A DNA stretch of 64,000 bases, taken from assembly GCA_017645945.1 (NCBI GenBank), contig JAGCNL010000055.1, positions 31,239 through 95,238 on the forward strand, read 5' to 3'. The notes below the pieces were generated by a model. The model worked only from the letters and a program-made list of their open reading frames with translations, was not told the DNA's origin and made no database searches. Numbering within the stretch: the stretch's first letter is position 1; every line of letters starts with the position of its first letter. Made by a program: the position numbers and the translations under genes. This document shows, piece after piece, positions 27,960 through 37,571 of this stretch. Source of the stretch: Salinivirgaceae bacterium. GTDB lineage: Bacteria; Bacteroidota; Bacteroidia; Bacteroidales; SZUA-534.

Positions 27960-28178
27960 TTACGCGCTGAAGGCGCAGAATAACATAGCCCAAGGCAAGC
28001 GAAGCGGCGCCTTGGGTAACGTTGGCAACAACGTTGGCGCCCTACAGGGGCAATTCATAATCATTTTTATGAGTTGCGCCTTCAGCGCGCAATAAATGGT
28101 GGATTCACAAAACCCAACGTGCCGTTCGCTGCGCTCACTCTGCGTTGGGCCATAAACGAATTGCGCTTTCAGCGCGTG
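27960..28178. repeat. REP-like palindromic repeat cluster
   Basis: About 220 gene-free bases rich in inverted repeats. GCGCTGAAGGCGCA near 27963 is the inverse of TGCGCCTTCAGCGCG near 28074, and a third copy (TTGCGCTTTCAGCGCG) lies at 28161-28176. Between them, CCCAAGGCAAG...CGCCTTGGG and CCCAACGTG...GCGTTGGG form further stems. They look like dispersed intergenic palindromes. No transposase is nearby. Confidence 0.75.
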
Positions 28179-28197
28179 CGTTTGAAACATAATTTGT

Positions 28198-28205
28198 TAT
28201 CTTTG
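28198..28205 (+). promoter_or_regulatory. Promoter -7 element of the small RNA gene
   Basis: TATCTTTG is an exact match to TAnnTTTG and lies directly before the structured RNA segment. A TTTG at 28181-28184 is closer than the usual 19-base spacing, so the -33 element is uncertain. Confidence 0.6.
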
Positions 28206-28210
28206 CGGCG

Positions 28211-28344
28211 TCGTTGACCGTTGGGATAGAGCCGTTAGAAGTTCCTAAACGCAACGAACAAGAACCTTTGAGACTTGTTTTCGGTTCTTCACTTCGGCAA
28301 GTCGTTGACAAGGTTGCATAGCCGGATTCATTCCGGCTTTTTTT
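28211..28344 (+). ncRNA. Small structured RNA, resembling the Bacteroidales-1 / 6S-like class
   Basis: No reading frame crosses this segment, yet it is bounded by a consensus -7 element and an intrinsic terminator (28320-28344), giving a transcript of about 130 nt. Internal pairing is clear: CAACGA (28252-28257) with TCGTTG (28302-28307) encloses AAGAACC (28260-28266) with GGTTCTT (28283-28289). A second TCGTTGAC at 28211-28218 could compete for the same CAACGA. From memory, size, borders and order-restricted context fit the Bacteroidales-1 RNA motif, which has been linked to 6S RNA, the RNA-polymerase-binding regulator. The class assignment is an inference; the presence of an RNA gene is better supported. 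Confidence 0.65.
28320..28344 (+). terminator. Intrinsic terminator of the small RNA gene
   Basis: AGCCGGA and TCCGGCT form a 7-base-pair stem with a 5-base loop, followed by a run of seven T. It ends before the convergent topB stop at 28362. Confidence 0.9.
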
Positions 28345-28361
28345 GTGCCATTACTCTTTAC

Positions 28362-30350
28362 TCACTTATAATACTGCTCAAACGCCCCAAACACCGGCGT
28401 TAGCGACGATTGGTTCTGCACAACCTTCACGCTGTCAGTCAGTTTGCGGACAAAGGCCTCGAGTTTGGTCATATACTCCTGCTCGCCGATTTCGCCGTTG
28501 GCCACCATTGTAAGGCCCTTTTCCCAACTTGCTGTCAGTTCGGCGTTTAGCAGCGGCCGTATCGACGCGTTGACAACCTCATAAACAATCTCACCTAACT
28601 TGGCTGGGGTCACAATCTGCGTCTTCTTGTTCAGGTTCAGATAGTCGATATTCACCAACTTCTTCAGAATCTCGGCGCGGGTGGCGCTTGTGCCAATGCC
28701 GCTTCCCTTGATTTGTGCCCGAAGTTCTTCGTCTTCAATCAGTTGTCCTGCGTTTTCCATTGCCAGAATCAGCGAACCTGAATTGTAGCGCTTCGGCGGC
28801 GACGTCTCGCCCTCTTTCAACTCATATCCGACAACGGGCAGCACAGAGCCTTTCTTCAGTTTGCTCACCAATTCAAATTGGTTGGTGTCGAGCACCTCGT
28901 CCTGCTGATTGTTGTCGTCGGTTTTTGGCGTATCGCCCATAACAGTCAGGTAGCCAGGTGTTTCAAGAATCTTGAAATTGGCAAAGAAATGCTCGGTGCC
29001 AACGGTCAGTTCAATGCTGACCTTGCGGTATTCGGCAGGCGGAAAAAATATCGCCAGAAAGCGGCGGACAATGCGGTCGTAAACACCGCGGGCGGTCTCG
29101 GAACAGCCGTCGAGAGCCTGAAAGCCTTGCCCTGTGGGGATTATGGCGTAGTGGTCGGTAATCTGCTTGTCGTCGGTGTAGCGGCTCTTGCCAATGGTGG
29201 CGTAAAGCCCGTGCTGCTTCACCTGCTTTGTAAGTTCCAGATACTCGGGGCGAGTGGCCAGACCGTGCAGATTCTTCGTGATTTCCTTTGCCACAGCCGA
29301 CGACAGCACGCGAGCGTCGGTACGCGGATAGGTCACAAGTTTTTTCTCGTAAAGGTCCTGCACAATCTGCAAAGTCTCGTCGGGGCTCACTTTGAAGAGT
29401 TTCGAACACTCGTTCTGCAACTCGGCAAGGTTGAAGAGCAACGGCGGATTTTTCTTCTCTTTTTTCTTATCGATGTTGGCGATAACAGCCTCGTTGCCAA
29501 ATTGTTCGAGCATCGAAACGCATTGCTCGGCATCCTCGCGCCGACGGAAGCCGTTCTCTTTGTAGAGCAGCGGCGACTCGAAGTATTTCGACCCCTCAAC
29601 AGCCCGCCATTCGCCATCGAACTGCGCGTTCTCACCCATCGCGAAAGCGCCCAGAATGCGGTAGAACGGCGTTTTGACAAAGGCACGGATTTCGCGTTCG
29701 CGGCGCACCACCATTCCCAAAACGCAGGTCATCACGCGGCCCACAGCAATGGCGCCAAGTTTGTCGAGATTCAGGAAACGGCGCACCGTGTAGCCGTATT
29801 TCAAAGTGAGTATGCGGCTGAAGTTGATACCCATCAGATAATCTTCCTTGGCGCGCAGATAGGCCGCATCGGAAAGGCTGTTGTAGTCGGTGAGCGGCTT
29901 GGCCTCGCGTATTCCGCGCAAGATTTCCTCTTCGGTCTGCGAGTCAATCCACACGCGGCGGCGCTGCTTGTCGGCAGGCACCTTGGCCATTTGGTCAACA
30001 AGACGATAAATGTACTCACCCTCGCGGCCCGAGTCGGTGCAGACATAAATGCAATCGACATCGGCGCGGTTGAGCAACCCGCTCACAATCCCAAACTGCT
30101 TGCTGACATTGGGTATCACCTCGTAAAGAAAACTCTGTGGCAGAAACGGCAGAGTGCTCTCGTCCCAGCGTTTCAGCGTGGGGTCGTAGGCATCGGGGTA
30201 ACTCATCGTCACCAGATGGCCCACGCACCAAGTCACAATGCTGCGGTCGCCCTCAAGATAGCCGTCGCCGCGCGACATACTTTCCTTGAGCGCCTTTGCA
30301 AATTCTTGAGCCACACTCGGTTTCTCTGCAATAAAAAGGTTCTTGCCCAT
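28362..30350 (-). CDS. topB: DNA topoisomerase III
   Basis: Protein of 662 residues, type IA topoisomerase. The N-terminal TOPRIM domain begins FIAEKPSVAQEFAKAL and holds VCTDSGREGEYIYRLV. The catalytic tyrosine is in LVTYPRTDARVLS near residue 343. KGSGIGTSATRAEILKKL is the conserved C-terminal core motif. There are no zinc-finger repeats after the core, which separates it from TopA. It relaxes or decatenates DNA through single-strand passage, often with RecQ. Possibly transcribed with cdaA, which lies 88 bases upstream on the same strand. Confidence 0.95.
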   Translation of the reverse strand: MGKNLFIAEKPSVAQEFAKALKESMSRGDGYLEGDRSIVTWCVGHLVTMSYPDAYDPTLKRWDESTLPFLPQSFLYEVIPNVSKQFGIVSGLLNRADVDCIYVCTDSGREGEYIYRLVDQMAKVPADKQRRRVWIDSQTEEEILRGIREAKPLTDYNSLSDAAYLRAKEDYLMGINFSRILTLKYGYTVRRFLNLDKLGAIAVGRVMTCVLGMVVRREREIRAFVKTPFYRILGAFAMGENAQFDGEWRAVEGSKYFESPLLYKENGFRRREDAEQCVSMLEQFGNEAVIANIDKKKEKKNPPLLFNLAELQNECSKLFKVSPDETLQIVQDLYEKKLVTYPRTDARVLSSAVAKEITKNLHGLATRPEYLELTKQVKQHGLYATIGKSRYTDDKQITDHYAIIPTGQGFQALDGCSETARGVYDRIVRRFLAIFFPPAEYRKVSIELTVGTEHFFANFKILETPGYLTVMGDTPKTDDNNQQDEVLDTNQFELVSKLKKGSVLPVVGYELKEGETSPPKRYNSGSLILAMENAGQLIEDEELRAQIKGSGIGTSATRAEILKKLVNIDYLNLNKKTQIVTPAKLGEIVYEVVNASIRPLLNAELTASWEKGLTMVANGEIGEQEYMTKLEAFVRKLTDSVKVVQNQSSLTPVFGAFEQYYK

Positions 30351-30438
30351 TTGTCAGCCTTTGTTTGATTGAGCAGGCAATTGTAGGAAAATGATTCGAC
30401 GAATAAAATGATTGTTGAAAAGTTGGGATATTTGGATG

Positions 30439-31209
30439 CTATTTAAGCATCGTCAACAATGTCTCAGGCGTGATGTCGTACTTGATATCGCCTTTGCGGA
30501 CAAGCGAGATGCTGCCCGTTTCTTCCGAAACGACAATGATTGAGGCTTCGGTCTGGTTCGACATGCTCAAGGCGGCGCGGTGACGCAAACCGAGGTTCGG
30601 TGGCAGAACGAGGTCATCGTCAATAGGAAGAACGCAGCGAGCGGCCTTTATGTGATTGCCAACTATAATCATCGCGCCATCGTGCATCGGGCTGTTTTTG
30701 AAGAAAATACTTTCAATCAGTCGGTGCGACACATCGGCGTTCAGAATGTCGCCACTTTGCACAAAAGTTGCCAGTTCGGTGTTGTCGGCCAGCACAATGA
30801 GCGCGCCAGTCTTGGTTTCCGACATATTGCGGCAGGCTCGGCTGATTTCGCGCAAAGCGTCTTCCGATGTGACAAAACTGCTCGAATCGCCAAAATGCCG
30901 AACCCAGGAAAAACGCTTTTTCACAAAATCGGTGTTGCCAAGCAAAAGCAAGAATTTTCTGATTTCCTGCTGGAAAAGAACGATGACGGCAATCACACCA
31001 ACGCTGAGGAACGAGTCGAGAATGGTGGACAACAGACTGAGATTCAAAAATTTGACTATCAGCCACACCATATAGAGCAGCAGCAGTCCGACAAATATGT
31101 TCATGGCCACCGTGCCGCGCACCAGTTTGTAGAGTTGGTACAAAATGATGGCCACAAGCAGAATGTCGATTAAATCAACAAAACCGAATGTTATGAAAAG
31201 CAGCCCCAT
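30439..31209 (-). CDS. cdaA: Diadenylate cyclase (c-di-AMP synthase)
   Basis: Protein of 256 residues. Three hydrophobic segments in the first 95 residues (for example LIDILLVAIILYQLYKLV) anchor it in the inner membrane. The DAC domain follows with both catalytic motifs: MHDGAMIIV (DGA) near residue 175 and LGLRHRAALS (RHR) near residue 208. It joins two ATP into c-di-AMP, a regulator of potassium and cell-wall homeostasis. CdaA of Firmicutes is encoded with CdaR and GlmM; neither is seen here, and the neighbours are topB and, divergently, a SPOR-domain protein. Confidence 0.95.
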   Translation of the reverse strand: MGLLFITFGFVDLIDILLVAIILYQLYKLVRGTVAMNIFVGLLLLYMVWLIVKFLNLSLLSTILDSFLSVGVIAVIVLFQQEIRKFLLLLGNTDFVKKRFSWVRHFGDSSSFVTSEDALREISRACRNMSETKTGALIVLADNTELATFVQSGDILNADVSHRLIESIFFKNSPMHDGAMIIVGNHIKAARCVLPIDDDLVLPPNLGLRHRAALSMSNQTEASIIVVSEETGSISLVRKGDIKYDITPETLLTMLK

Positions 31210-31455
31210 ACGTTGTCAAAAATGTGTTCGCTAAGATAAGATGTGTCTGACAAAATATTGCGATGAATGGTCAAAATCAGCAAAAAAATGCCGAAATTGT
31301 TGGCTCACAATCGTTTTGTAGTGTTCGCATATACACCCATTATGAATATAACACACTTATTATGAGTATGTTATCCGCCTCAATCTGATAATAATATTAC
31401 ATGTTGCACAATTCTTTTTTATTATAATTTTACAATATCAAAACACAGATTAGTT

Positions 31456-32493
31456 ATGATAAGCAAATACATCAAGGAACTGATACCCGACAATTCGCGG
31501 ATAATAATCCCTGATTTCGGCGCATTCATGATTCAAGACACGCCCAACGGCAAGGTTATTTCGTTCAACGATTTCCTGAAATTCAACGACAGCGTTCTGC
31601 TCAACCGCATCATCACAAGCGAGAAGGTTGACGCAGCCAAGGGAAAAGAAGCCATCAAGGCTTATGTTGCCAACATTGAGGCAGCATTCAAGGCTGGTGA
31701 GAGTTTTGCAGTTGAGGGAGTCGGCTATCTGACGAAAGACAGCCAGAACAACATTCATTTTGAGCAGGACGAGAACGCTAAAGCGAAAGGCAAACCCAAA
31801 AAGGCCGCCCAGCCCAAAACTGAGGCTCCTGCAGCCGAACCTGCAAAAACCGAAGCTCCGGCTGCGCCAAAAACTGCACAACCCGCTCCCGCGCCAACAA
31901 CCACTGCCGCTCCGAAGCCGGCCACTCCAAGCCAGCCAGCCGCAGAAAAGAAACCTCAGCCTGCACCTGCGCAGCGCACTACAATCAGTAACACCAATTA
32001 TTCAAATAACAAAATGGAAATAAAAACTAAAAACAACAAGACGCTTACTACTGTAATAATCATCGTTGCAGCATTAATAATTATTGGAATCCTTATTTGG
32101 ATGGCCATCGATTTTAACTGGTTCGGACGCTTCAAAACTGCTAAGGAAGCACCGGCACCAATTGAAGTTGTCGACACCACACCTGCTGCGGATACTCTGG
32201 CCGTTGACACTGTTGCCGTTGTTGAAGAACCGCAGCCAGTGGTTGTTTCAGAGCCTGTTGACCCCAACTCGATGCACTATCACCTCATTGCAGGCAGCTT
32301 CCAAGTTGAGTCGAACGCTGTCAGATTCCAGGAAGATATGCGCAGCCGCGGCTACGACGCAAACATCGTAACACGCCGCTACAGCACTTACCACTATGTC
32401 AGCATCAAGATGTTTGAAACATATGCTGAGGCTGTTGCCGAATGGCGTAACATGGTTGGTGAGAATCCAAATCTCTGGATACTTGTAAAGTAA
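31456..32493 (+). CDS. HU-CCDC81-like / SPOR-domain membrane protein
   Basis: Protein of 345 residues. Residues 1-100 fit the bacterial HU-CCDC81-like domains (IIPDFGAFMIQ, FLKFNDSVLLNRIIT, VEGVGYLTKD), a Bacteroidota fold related to HU. Residues about 110-185 are a Pro/Ala/Lys-rich linker. One membrane segment (about 196-218, TTVIIIVAALIIIGILIWMA) is followed by an acidic/Val-rich periplasmic linker and a C-terminal SPOR domain (YHLIAGSFQVESNAVRFQED). SPOR domains bind denuded septal peptidoglycan, so this protein probably acts in division; the cytoplasmic HU-like part suggests a link to other proteins or DNA. Monocistronic, with a terminator. Confidence 0.88.
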   Translation: MISKYIKELIPDNSRIIIPDFGAFMIQDTPNGKVISFNDFLKFNDSVLLNRIITSEKVDAAKGKEAIKAYVANIEAAFKAGESFAVEGVGYLTKDSQNNIHFEQDENAKAKGKPKKAAQPKTEAPAAEPAKTEAPAAPKTAQPAPAPTTTAAPKPATPSQPAAEKKPQPAPAQRTTISNTNYSNNKMEIKTKNNKTLTTVIIIVAALIIIGILIWMAIDFNWFGRFKTAKEAPAPIEVVDTTPAADTLAVDTVAVVEEPQPVVVSEPVDPNSMHYHLIAGSFQVESNAVRFQEDMRSRGYDANIVTRRYSTYHYVSIKMFETYAEAVAEWRNMVGENPNLWILVK

Positions 32494-32516
32494 AAAGTGT
32501 TTGAAATTTGTTTAAC

Positions 32517-32549
32517 AATAAGCCTTCGGTGCAAGCCGGAGGCTTTTTT
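32517..32549 (+). terminator. Intrinsic terminator after the HU/SPOR gene
   Basis: AGCCTTCGG and CCGGAGGCT pair over 9 positions with one G-U, loop TGCAAG, followed by six T. Confidence 0.9.
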
Positions 32550-32594
32550 GCATATTGTCTCTCCGCATCGAACAAAATTCTTCTAAAAAACCAC

Positions 32595-32602
32595 TATTTT
32601 TG
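32595..32602 (+). promoter_or_regulatory. Probable -7 element of the lptB promoter
   Basis: TATTTTTG matches TAnnTTTG, 19 bases before the lptB ATG and after the upstream terminator. The -33 region has no clear TTTG. Confidence 0.5.
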
Positions 32603-32621
32603 CGCAATAGTATTTTCCGAA

Positions 32622-33347
32622 ATGAAACTTATTGCTGAACATTTAGTGAAACGCTACGGCAGCCGCACGGTTGTGAAAGATGTGTCGTTTCAAGCCGAAA
32701 AGGGCGAAATTGTGGGGCTTCTGGGGCCGAACGGCGCAGGCAAAACCACATCGTTCTACATGATTGTGGGGCTGATAACGCCCAACGGCGGCAACATATA
32801 TATCGATGACCGCAACGTCACAAAAGAGCCTATCTACAAGCGTGCCAAACTCGGCATCGGCTATTTGGCGCAGGAAGCATCAGTGTTCAGGAAGCTGAGT
32901 GTTGAGGACAACATAATGTCGATTCTTGAGATGACCGACCTGACCAAAGACCAGCAGAAGGAGAAACTGGAGTCGCTGCTGACCGAATTCAGCCTGCACC
33001 ATATCCGCAAGAGCCTTGGCATTCAACTGTCAGGTGGCGAGCGCCGCCATACGGAGATTGCCCGCGCTTTGGCTATTGACCCGTCGTTCATCCTGCTCGA
33101 TGAGCCGTTTGCCGGTGTTGACCCGATTGCGGTTGAGGACATCCAACGCATTGTGCGTCAGCTGAAAGACCGCGGCATTGGCGTCATCATCACCGACCAC
33201 AACGTGCAGGAGACTCTCTGCATCACCGACCGCACCTATCTGCTTTACGATGGCCGCATCATGAAGGAAGGCTCGGCTCGTGAACTGGCTGACGATGAGG
33301 AAGTTCGGCGCGTTTATCTGGGACAGAATTTTGTGCTGCGCGAATAG
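32622..33347 (+). CDS. lptB: LPS export ABC transporter ATPase
   Basis: Protein of 241 residues. The ATG at 32622 ([15 protein letters not shown]) is chosen; the frame is open 38 codons upstream but crosses the terminator of the previous gene. Motifs: Walker [12 protein letters not shown] (near residue 39), Q-loop [17 protein letters not shown], signature [15 protein letters not shown], Walker [16 protein letters not shown], switch His in [11 protein letters not shown]. The [14 protein letters not shown] segment is typical of LptB, which powers lipopolysaccharide extraction from the inner membrane with LptFG. No other lpt gene is in the window. Confidence 0.94.
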   Translation: MKLIAEHLVKRYGSRTVVKDVSFQAEKGEIVGLLGPNGAGKTTSFYMIVGLITPNGGNIYIDDRNVTKEPIYKRAKLGIGYLAQEASVFRKLSVEDNIMSILEMTDLTKDQQKEKLESLLTEFSLHHIRKSLGIQLSGGERRHTEIARALAIDPSFILLDEPFAGVDPIAVEDIQRIVRQLKDRGIGVIITDHNVQETLCITDRTYLLYDGRIMKEGSARELADDEEVRRVYLGQNFVLRE

Positions 33348-33474
33348 TATACATCAGATTTTAGAAAGCAAATACGTACTTGATTGAACCAAATTAATTG
33401 ATATACAATAAAAAACGAATGAAATTACGGTCTGCTCTCCGTAGTCCGTTGTCTGTAGTCCAATAACAACCGCC

Positions 33475-35940
33475 ACGAAACTGAAACTTAACATATTACT
33501 GCTTTTGCTGCTCTGCGCCGTGCAACTCTCGGCGCAAGTGACGCGTATCCGCGGCTCGGTGGTTGATGCCGACACCGACGAGCCTATGCCGTTTGTGAAC
33601 GTGGCTGCTCCAGGCACGCAGTTGGGCACCATCACCGATGTAGACGGAAACTTCTTTCTCGAAACGCGCCTCAAGGCCGACACTCTGGTGGTGTCGTGCA
33701 TGGGCTACAAGCCGTACAAAGTAGCCATCAGAAAAGGTGCTTACCAAGAACTGGCAGTGCGGCTCGAGCCCGACAATATTGTGATGGACGAGATTGTGGT
33801 GCACCCAGGCGAGAACCCCGCATTCCGCATCCTGCGCGAGATTAATGAGAACAAACCTCACAACAACCCGATGCGCCAGGAGCTCTACACCTACGAGGTT
33901 TACAACAAGATGGAACTCGACATCAACAACATCACCGAAGAATACAAAAACCAAAAGATTTTCAAGAAGTTCCAATTCATTTTCGATTATATCGACACAT
34001 CGGCAATAACAGGAAAAACGTTCTTGCCTGTATTCATAACCGAAACATTATCAGACTATTACTACAGAAAAAATCCGAAACGCGAGAAAGAGGTGATAAA
34101 GGCCAGCCGCATTTCGGGCACAGAGGACGATATGGTGTCGGAATTCACGGGCAAGATGTATCTGGATTTCAATATCTACGACAATTTTGTGCCAATTCTG
34201 GGCCACGATTTTGTGAGCCCGATTGCAAATATTGGCCGCGTTTACTACAAATATTACCTGATTGACAGCGCCTTACACGACAACCACTGGTGCTATCAGA
34301 TTTCGTTCAAGCCGAAACGCAAGCAGGAGCCCACGTTCACCGGATATTTCTGGGTGCACGACACTACTTTTGCCATCGAGAGTTACAAAATCCGCATTTC
34401 CGAAGGGGTGAACATCAACTTTGTGTCAGATTTCGTGGCAGAGCAGTCGTACACGTATGTTGATGATTCTGTGTGGTTTCCGAAGAAGCAAGAGTTGTTT
34501 GTCGATTTTTCGGTCACGCAGAAAGATTATGGCTTTTTCGGGCGCAAGACCACATCATACAGCAACATAAACATTCATCCCGAGCTGCCCGAAAAGACTT
34601 TCTCGGCATCGGCACCGACCGAAACCATACTGCTCGATGATGCAATGAAAAAATCCGTGGACGAGTGGAACACCCTGCGCCACGAGGAGTTGAGCCAACG
34701 CGAGAAGGACATTTACGTGATGGTGGATTCGGTGCGCGAAGTGCCAATGTTCAACAACATTGTAAAACTCGTAAACGCCTTTATAACAGGCTACTGGGTA
34801 CATAAATACATCGAAATCGGACCATACTACACACTCTACAGCTTCAACCCAATTGAGGGCAGCCGGTTCAAAATCAGTCTGCGCACCAGCAACGAGTTCA
34901 GTACCAGGCATATGCTCTACGGCCACCTGGCTTACGGCACCCGCGACCGAAAACTGAAATATGGATTGGGTTTCACCGAGATGTTCAACACAATGCCCCG
35001 ACGGTGCGCCAATATTTATTATTTTCATGATAATGAACAACTTGGCTTGACCGAGAATGCGTTTTTGAGCGATAATATTCTATCGTCGCTGTTTGCACGC
35101 GAGCAGAACGACAAGCTGACCATTGTGAACGAAGGCGGCGCCTACTACGACCACGAGTGGTTTGCCGGCTTCTCGACCAAATTCAAGGTGCGCCACAAGC
35201 AGATTTACGCGTCGGAAACAGTGCCGTTCCAAATGTACGATGAGCAGCTGCACGACACCGTTGATGTGACAAGCCTCCGAACCACTGAAATGTCAGTCAA
35301 CTTCAGGTTTGCCTACAACGAAAAGTTTGTGATGGGCGAATTCGAGCGCATCAGCCTTGGCACCAACTACCCGATTTTCACCATCGGACTGACAGCAGGT
35401 CTACCCAACATAATGAACAGTAAATATGAGTATTACAAGCTTCACGCAAGTGTGGAGCAGACTCTGCCTCTGAAACCTCTGGGCGATTTGCGCTATGTTA
35501 TCGATGCCGGAAAAACATTCGGCAAGGCGCCGTTCCCGTTCCAGCAGCTGCACGAGGGCAACCAAACCTACGCCTACGACGAGTACGCCTTCAACCTGAT
35601 GAACTACTACGAGTTTGTGAGCGACCAGTACGTCACACTAATGCTCGAGCATCACTTTAAAGGATTGTTTCTGAACCACATACCACTGATGCGAAAACTG
35701 AAATGGCGCGAGGTAGCCTCTGGCAAGATTTTGGTTGGCGATTTTGCGCATCGCACCAGCGATGACCTGTTTTTCCCCACCACGCTCAACGTTCTGAACA
35801 AGCCATACGCCGAAGCTGGTGTCGGTATCGAAAACATTTTCAAGTTTTTCCGTGTTGATGCCATCTGGCGTCTCACCTACCTCGACCACGAGGATGTGCT
35901 GCCATTCGGAATTCTGGCAAAAATGCAATTGAGATTCTAA
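33475..35940 (+). CDS. DUF5686 outer-membrane protein with carboxypeptidase-regulatory-like domain; start codon unclear
   Basis: Protein of about 820 residues. The frame from 33475 reads as a good signal peptide (residues 2-21 KLKLNILLLLLLCAVQLSAQ), but its first codon is ACG. The only common alternative start, TTG at 33505, leaves a signal of just 10 residues, too short for export. After the signal comes a carboxypeptidase-regulatory-like beta domain (VTRIRGSVVDADTDEPMPF to about residue 105), then the DUF5686 region and a C-terminal beta-barrel-like part ending GILAKMQLRF, with the terminal Phe common in outer-membrane barrels. Function unknown. Convergent with sufB. Confidence 0.82.
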   Translation, partial: TKLKLNILLLLLLCAVQLSAQVTRIRGSVVDADTDEPMPFVNVAAPGTQLGTITDVDGNFFLETRLKADTLVVSCMGYKPYKVAIRKGAYQELAVRLEPDNIVMDEIVVHPGENPAFRILREINENKPHNNPMRQELYTYEVYNKMELDINNITEEYKNQKIFKKFQFIFDYIDTSAITGKTFLPVFITETLSDYYYRKNPKREKEVIKASRISGTEDDMVSEFTGKMYLDFNIYDNFVPILGHDFVSPIANIGRVYYKYYLIDSALHDNHWCYQISFKPKRKQEPTFTGYFWVHDTTFAIESYKIRISEGVNINFVSDFVAEQSYTYVDDSVWFPKKQELFVDFSVTQKDYGFFGRKTTSYSNINIHPELPEKTFSASAPTETILLDDAMKKSVDEWNTLRHEELSQREKDIYVMVDSVREVPMFNNIVKLVNAFITGYWVHKYIEIGPYYTLYSFNPIEGSRFKISLRTSNEFSTRHMLYGHLAYGTRDRKLKYGLGFTEMFNTMPRRCANIYYFHDNEQLGLTENAFLSDNILSSLFAREQNDKLTIVNEGGAYYDHEWFAGFSTKFKVRHKQIYASETVPFQMYDEQLHDTVDVTSLRTTEMSVNFRFAYNEKFVMGEFERISLGTNYPIFTIGLTAGLPNIMNSKYEYYKLHASVEQTLPLKPLGDLRYVIDAGKTFGKAPFPFQQLHEGNQTYAYDEYAFNLMNYYEFVSDQYVTLMLEHHFKGLFLNHIPLMRKLKWREVASGKILVGDFAHRTSDDLFFPTTLNVLNKPYAEAGVGIENIFKFFRVDAIWRLTYLDHEDVLPFGILAKMQLRF

Positions 35941-35962
35941 AATTGGAATGCTCTCCAACCCT

Positions 35963-37402
35963 CTACCCTACGCTGCCCTCCAAACTAACCTGCAGCAGTT
36001 TCTGCGCTTCAACGGCAAACTCCATCGGCAGGGTGTTCAGCACCTCTTTGGCGTAACCGTTGACTATCAGCCCCACGGCGTCTTCGGTTGAGATGCCGCG
36101 CTGGTTGCAGTAGAAAATCTGGTCCTCACCAATTTTCGATGTTGTGGCTTCGTGCTCGAGCACGGCGGTGTTGTTGGCGCACTCAACGTAAGGGAACGTG
36201 TGCGCGCCGCAGCGGTCGCCCAAAAGCAGCGAGTCGCACTGCGAGAAGTTGCGGGCTCCATCTGCATTGGCCGAGACTTTCACAAGACCGCGGTAGCTGT
36301 TCTGGCTCTGTCCGGCCGAAATGCCCTTCGACACTATGCGGCTCCGCGTGTTCTTGCCAATGTGAATCATTTTCGAGCCCGTGTCGGCTTGCTGATGGTT
36401 GTTGGTGACAGCCACCGAATAGAATTCCGACGACGAGCCGTCGCCCAGAAGCACCGTGCCTGGATATTTCCACGTGATGGCCGAGCCCGTCTCAACCTGG
36501 CTCCACGACAGTCTTGAATTGACACCCTTGCACAATCCGCGTTTGGTAACGAAATTATAGATGCCGCCGCGGCCTTCCTTGTCGCCCGGGTACCAGTTCT
36601 GAACGGTTGAATATTTCACTTCGGCGTTGTTCATCACCACAATCTCCACAATGGCGGCGTGAAGTTGGTTCTCGTCGCGGCGGGGAGCGGTGCAGCCTTC
36701 AAGGTAACTTACGTAACTGTCGTCGTCGCAGACAATCAGCGTGCGCTCAAACTGACCCGTTTTGGCAGCGTTGATGCGGAAATAGGTGCTCAACTCCATT
36801 GGGCAGCGCACCCCTTTCGGGATATAGCAGAACGAGCCGTCGCTGAACACGGCCGAGTTCAAGGCCGCAAAATAGTTGTCGGTGGGCGGAACCACGGTGC
36901 CCAAGTACTGCCGCACAAGGTCGGGGTGGTTGCGCACAGCCTCGCTGAACGAGCAGAAGATTATGCCGCGCTCCGCCAGAGCGTCTTTGTAGGTGGTTTT
37001 CACCGAAACGCTGTCCATCACGGCATCGAAGGCCACGCCCGAAAGTGCCTTTTGCTCGTCGAGCGGAATGCCCAGCTTGTCGAAGGTCTTTTTCAGTTCG
37101 GGGTCAATCTCGCCGTTTTCGGGCTTCACGTTCTGTTTCGGCGCCGAATAGTAGATAATATCTTGATAATCAATTTCGGGGATATCCAAATGCGCCCACG
37201 TTGGCATTGTTTGTTTCTGCCAATGCCGATAGGCTTTCAAGCGGAACTCGAGCAGCCATTCAGGTTCTTCCTTCTTGCTCGAAATCAAGCGGATAACATC
37301 CTCGTTCAAGCCTTTGGCAATGGTGTCGTGCTCAATGTCCGATACAAATCCGTATTTGTATTCGCTGTCGGTTACCTCGTTGATTATGTTGGTGTTGTCC
37401 AT
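35963..37402 (-). CDS. sufB: Fe-S cluster assembly scaffold SufB
   Basis: Protein of 479 residues forming, with SufC and SufD, the scaffold on which Fe-S clusters are built. Seen: [60 protein letters not shown] (with the conserved Cys), [21 protein letters not shown] and [20 protein letters not shown] with the C-terminal functional Cys. The length is standard. In most Bacteroidota sufC and sufD follow directly; here the next gene is convergent, so sufB stands apart from them. The stop codon sits in a GTAGGGTAGAGGG word. Confidence 0.96.
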   Translation of the reverse strand: MDNTNIINEVTDSEYKYGFVSDIEHDTIAKGLNEDVIRLISSKKEEPEWLLEFRLKAYRHWQKQTMPTWAHLDIPEIDYQDIIYYSAPKQNVKPENGEIDPELKKTFDKLGIPLDEQKALSGVAFDAVMDSVSVKTTYKDALAERGIIFCSFSEAVRNHPDLVRQYLGTVVPPTDNYFAALNSAVFSDGSFCYIPKGVRCPMELSTYFRINAAKTGQFERTLIVCDDDSYVSYLEGCTAPRRDENQLHAAIVEIVVMNNAEVKYSTVQNWYPGDKEGRGGIYNFVTKRGLCKGVNSRLSWSQVETGSAITWKYPGTVLLGDGSSSEFYSVAVTNNHQQADTGSKMIHIGKNTRSRIVSKGISAGQSQNSYRGLVKVSANADGARNFSQCDSLLLGDRCGAHTFPYVECANNTAVLEHEATTSKIGEDQIFYCNQRGISTEDAVGLIVNGYAKEVLNTLPMEFAVEAQKLLQVSLEGSVG

Positions 37403-37571
37403 TGTTAAATGTTTAACAGGTTGAAACGCTGCGTTGTTTAATTTTCTAACCGATTCAACCCGATTTTATCCGATAATAAATCGTGCTATTTTTCTGCGCA
37501 AAATTAAAAATTCCACTGCATTATTTGGCAGTAAATTAAAAATGCCATTACCTGCGCAGTTATGCCTTTGC

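Noticed and set aside
27960..28178. Possible insertion-sequence remnant
   Set aside because: There are inverted repeats but no transposase fragment and no target-site duplication; the structure fits REP-like palindromes.
28878..30368. A 496-codon open frame opposite topB
   Set aside because: topB has all type IA topoisomerase motifs on the minus strand; the opposite frame has low-complexity, domain-free sequence.
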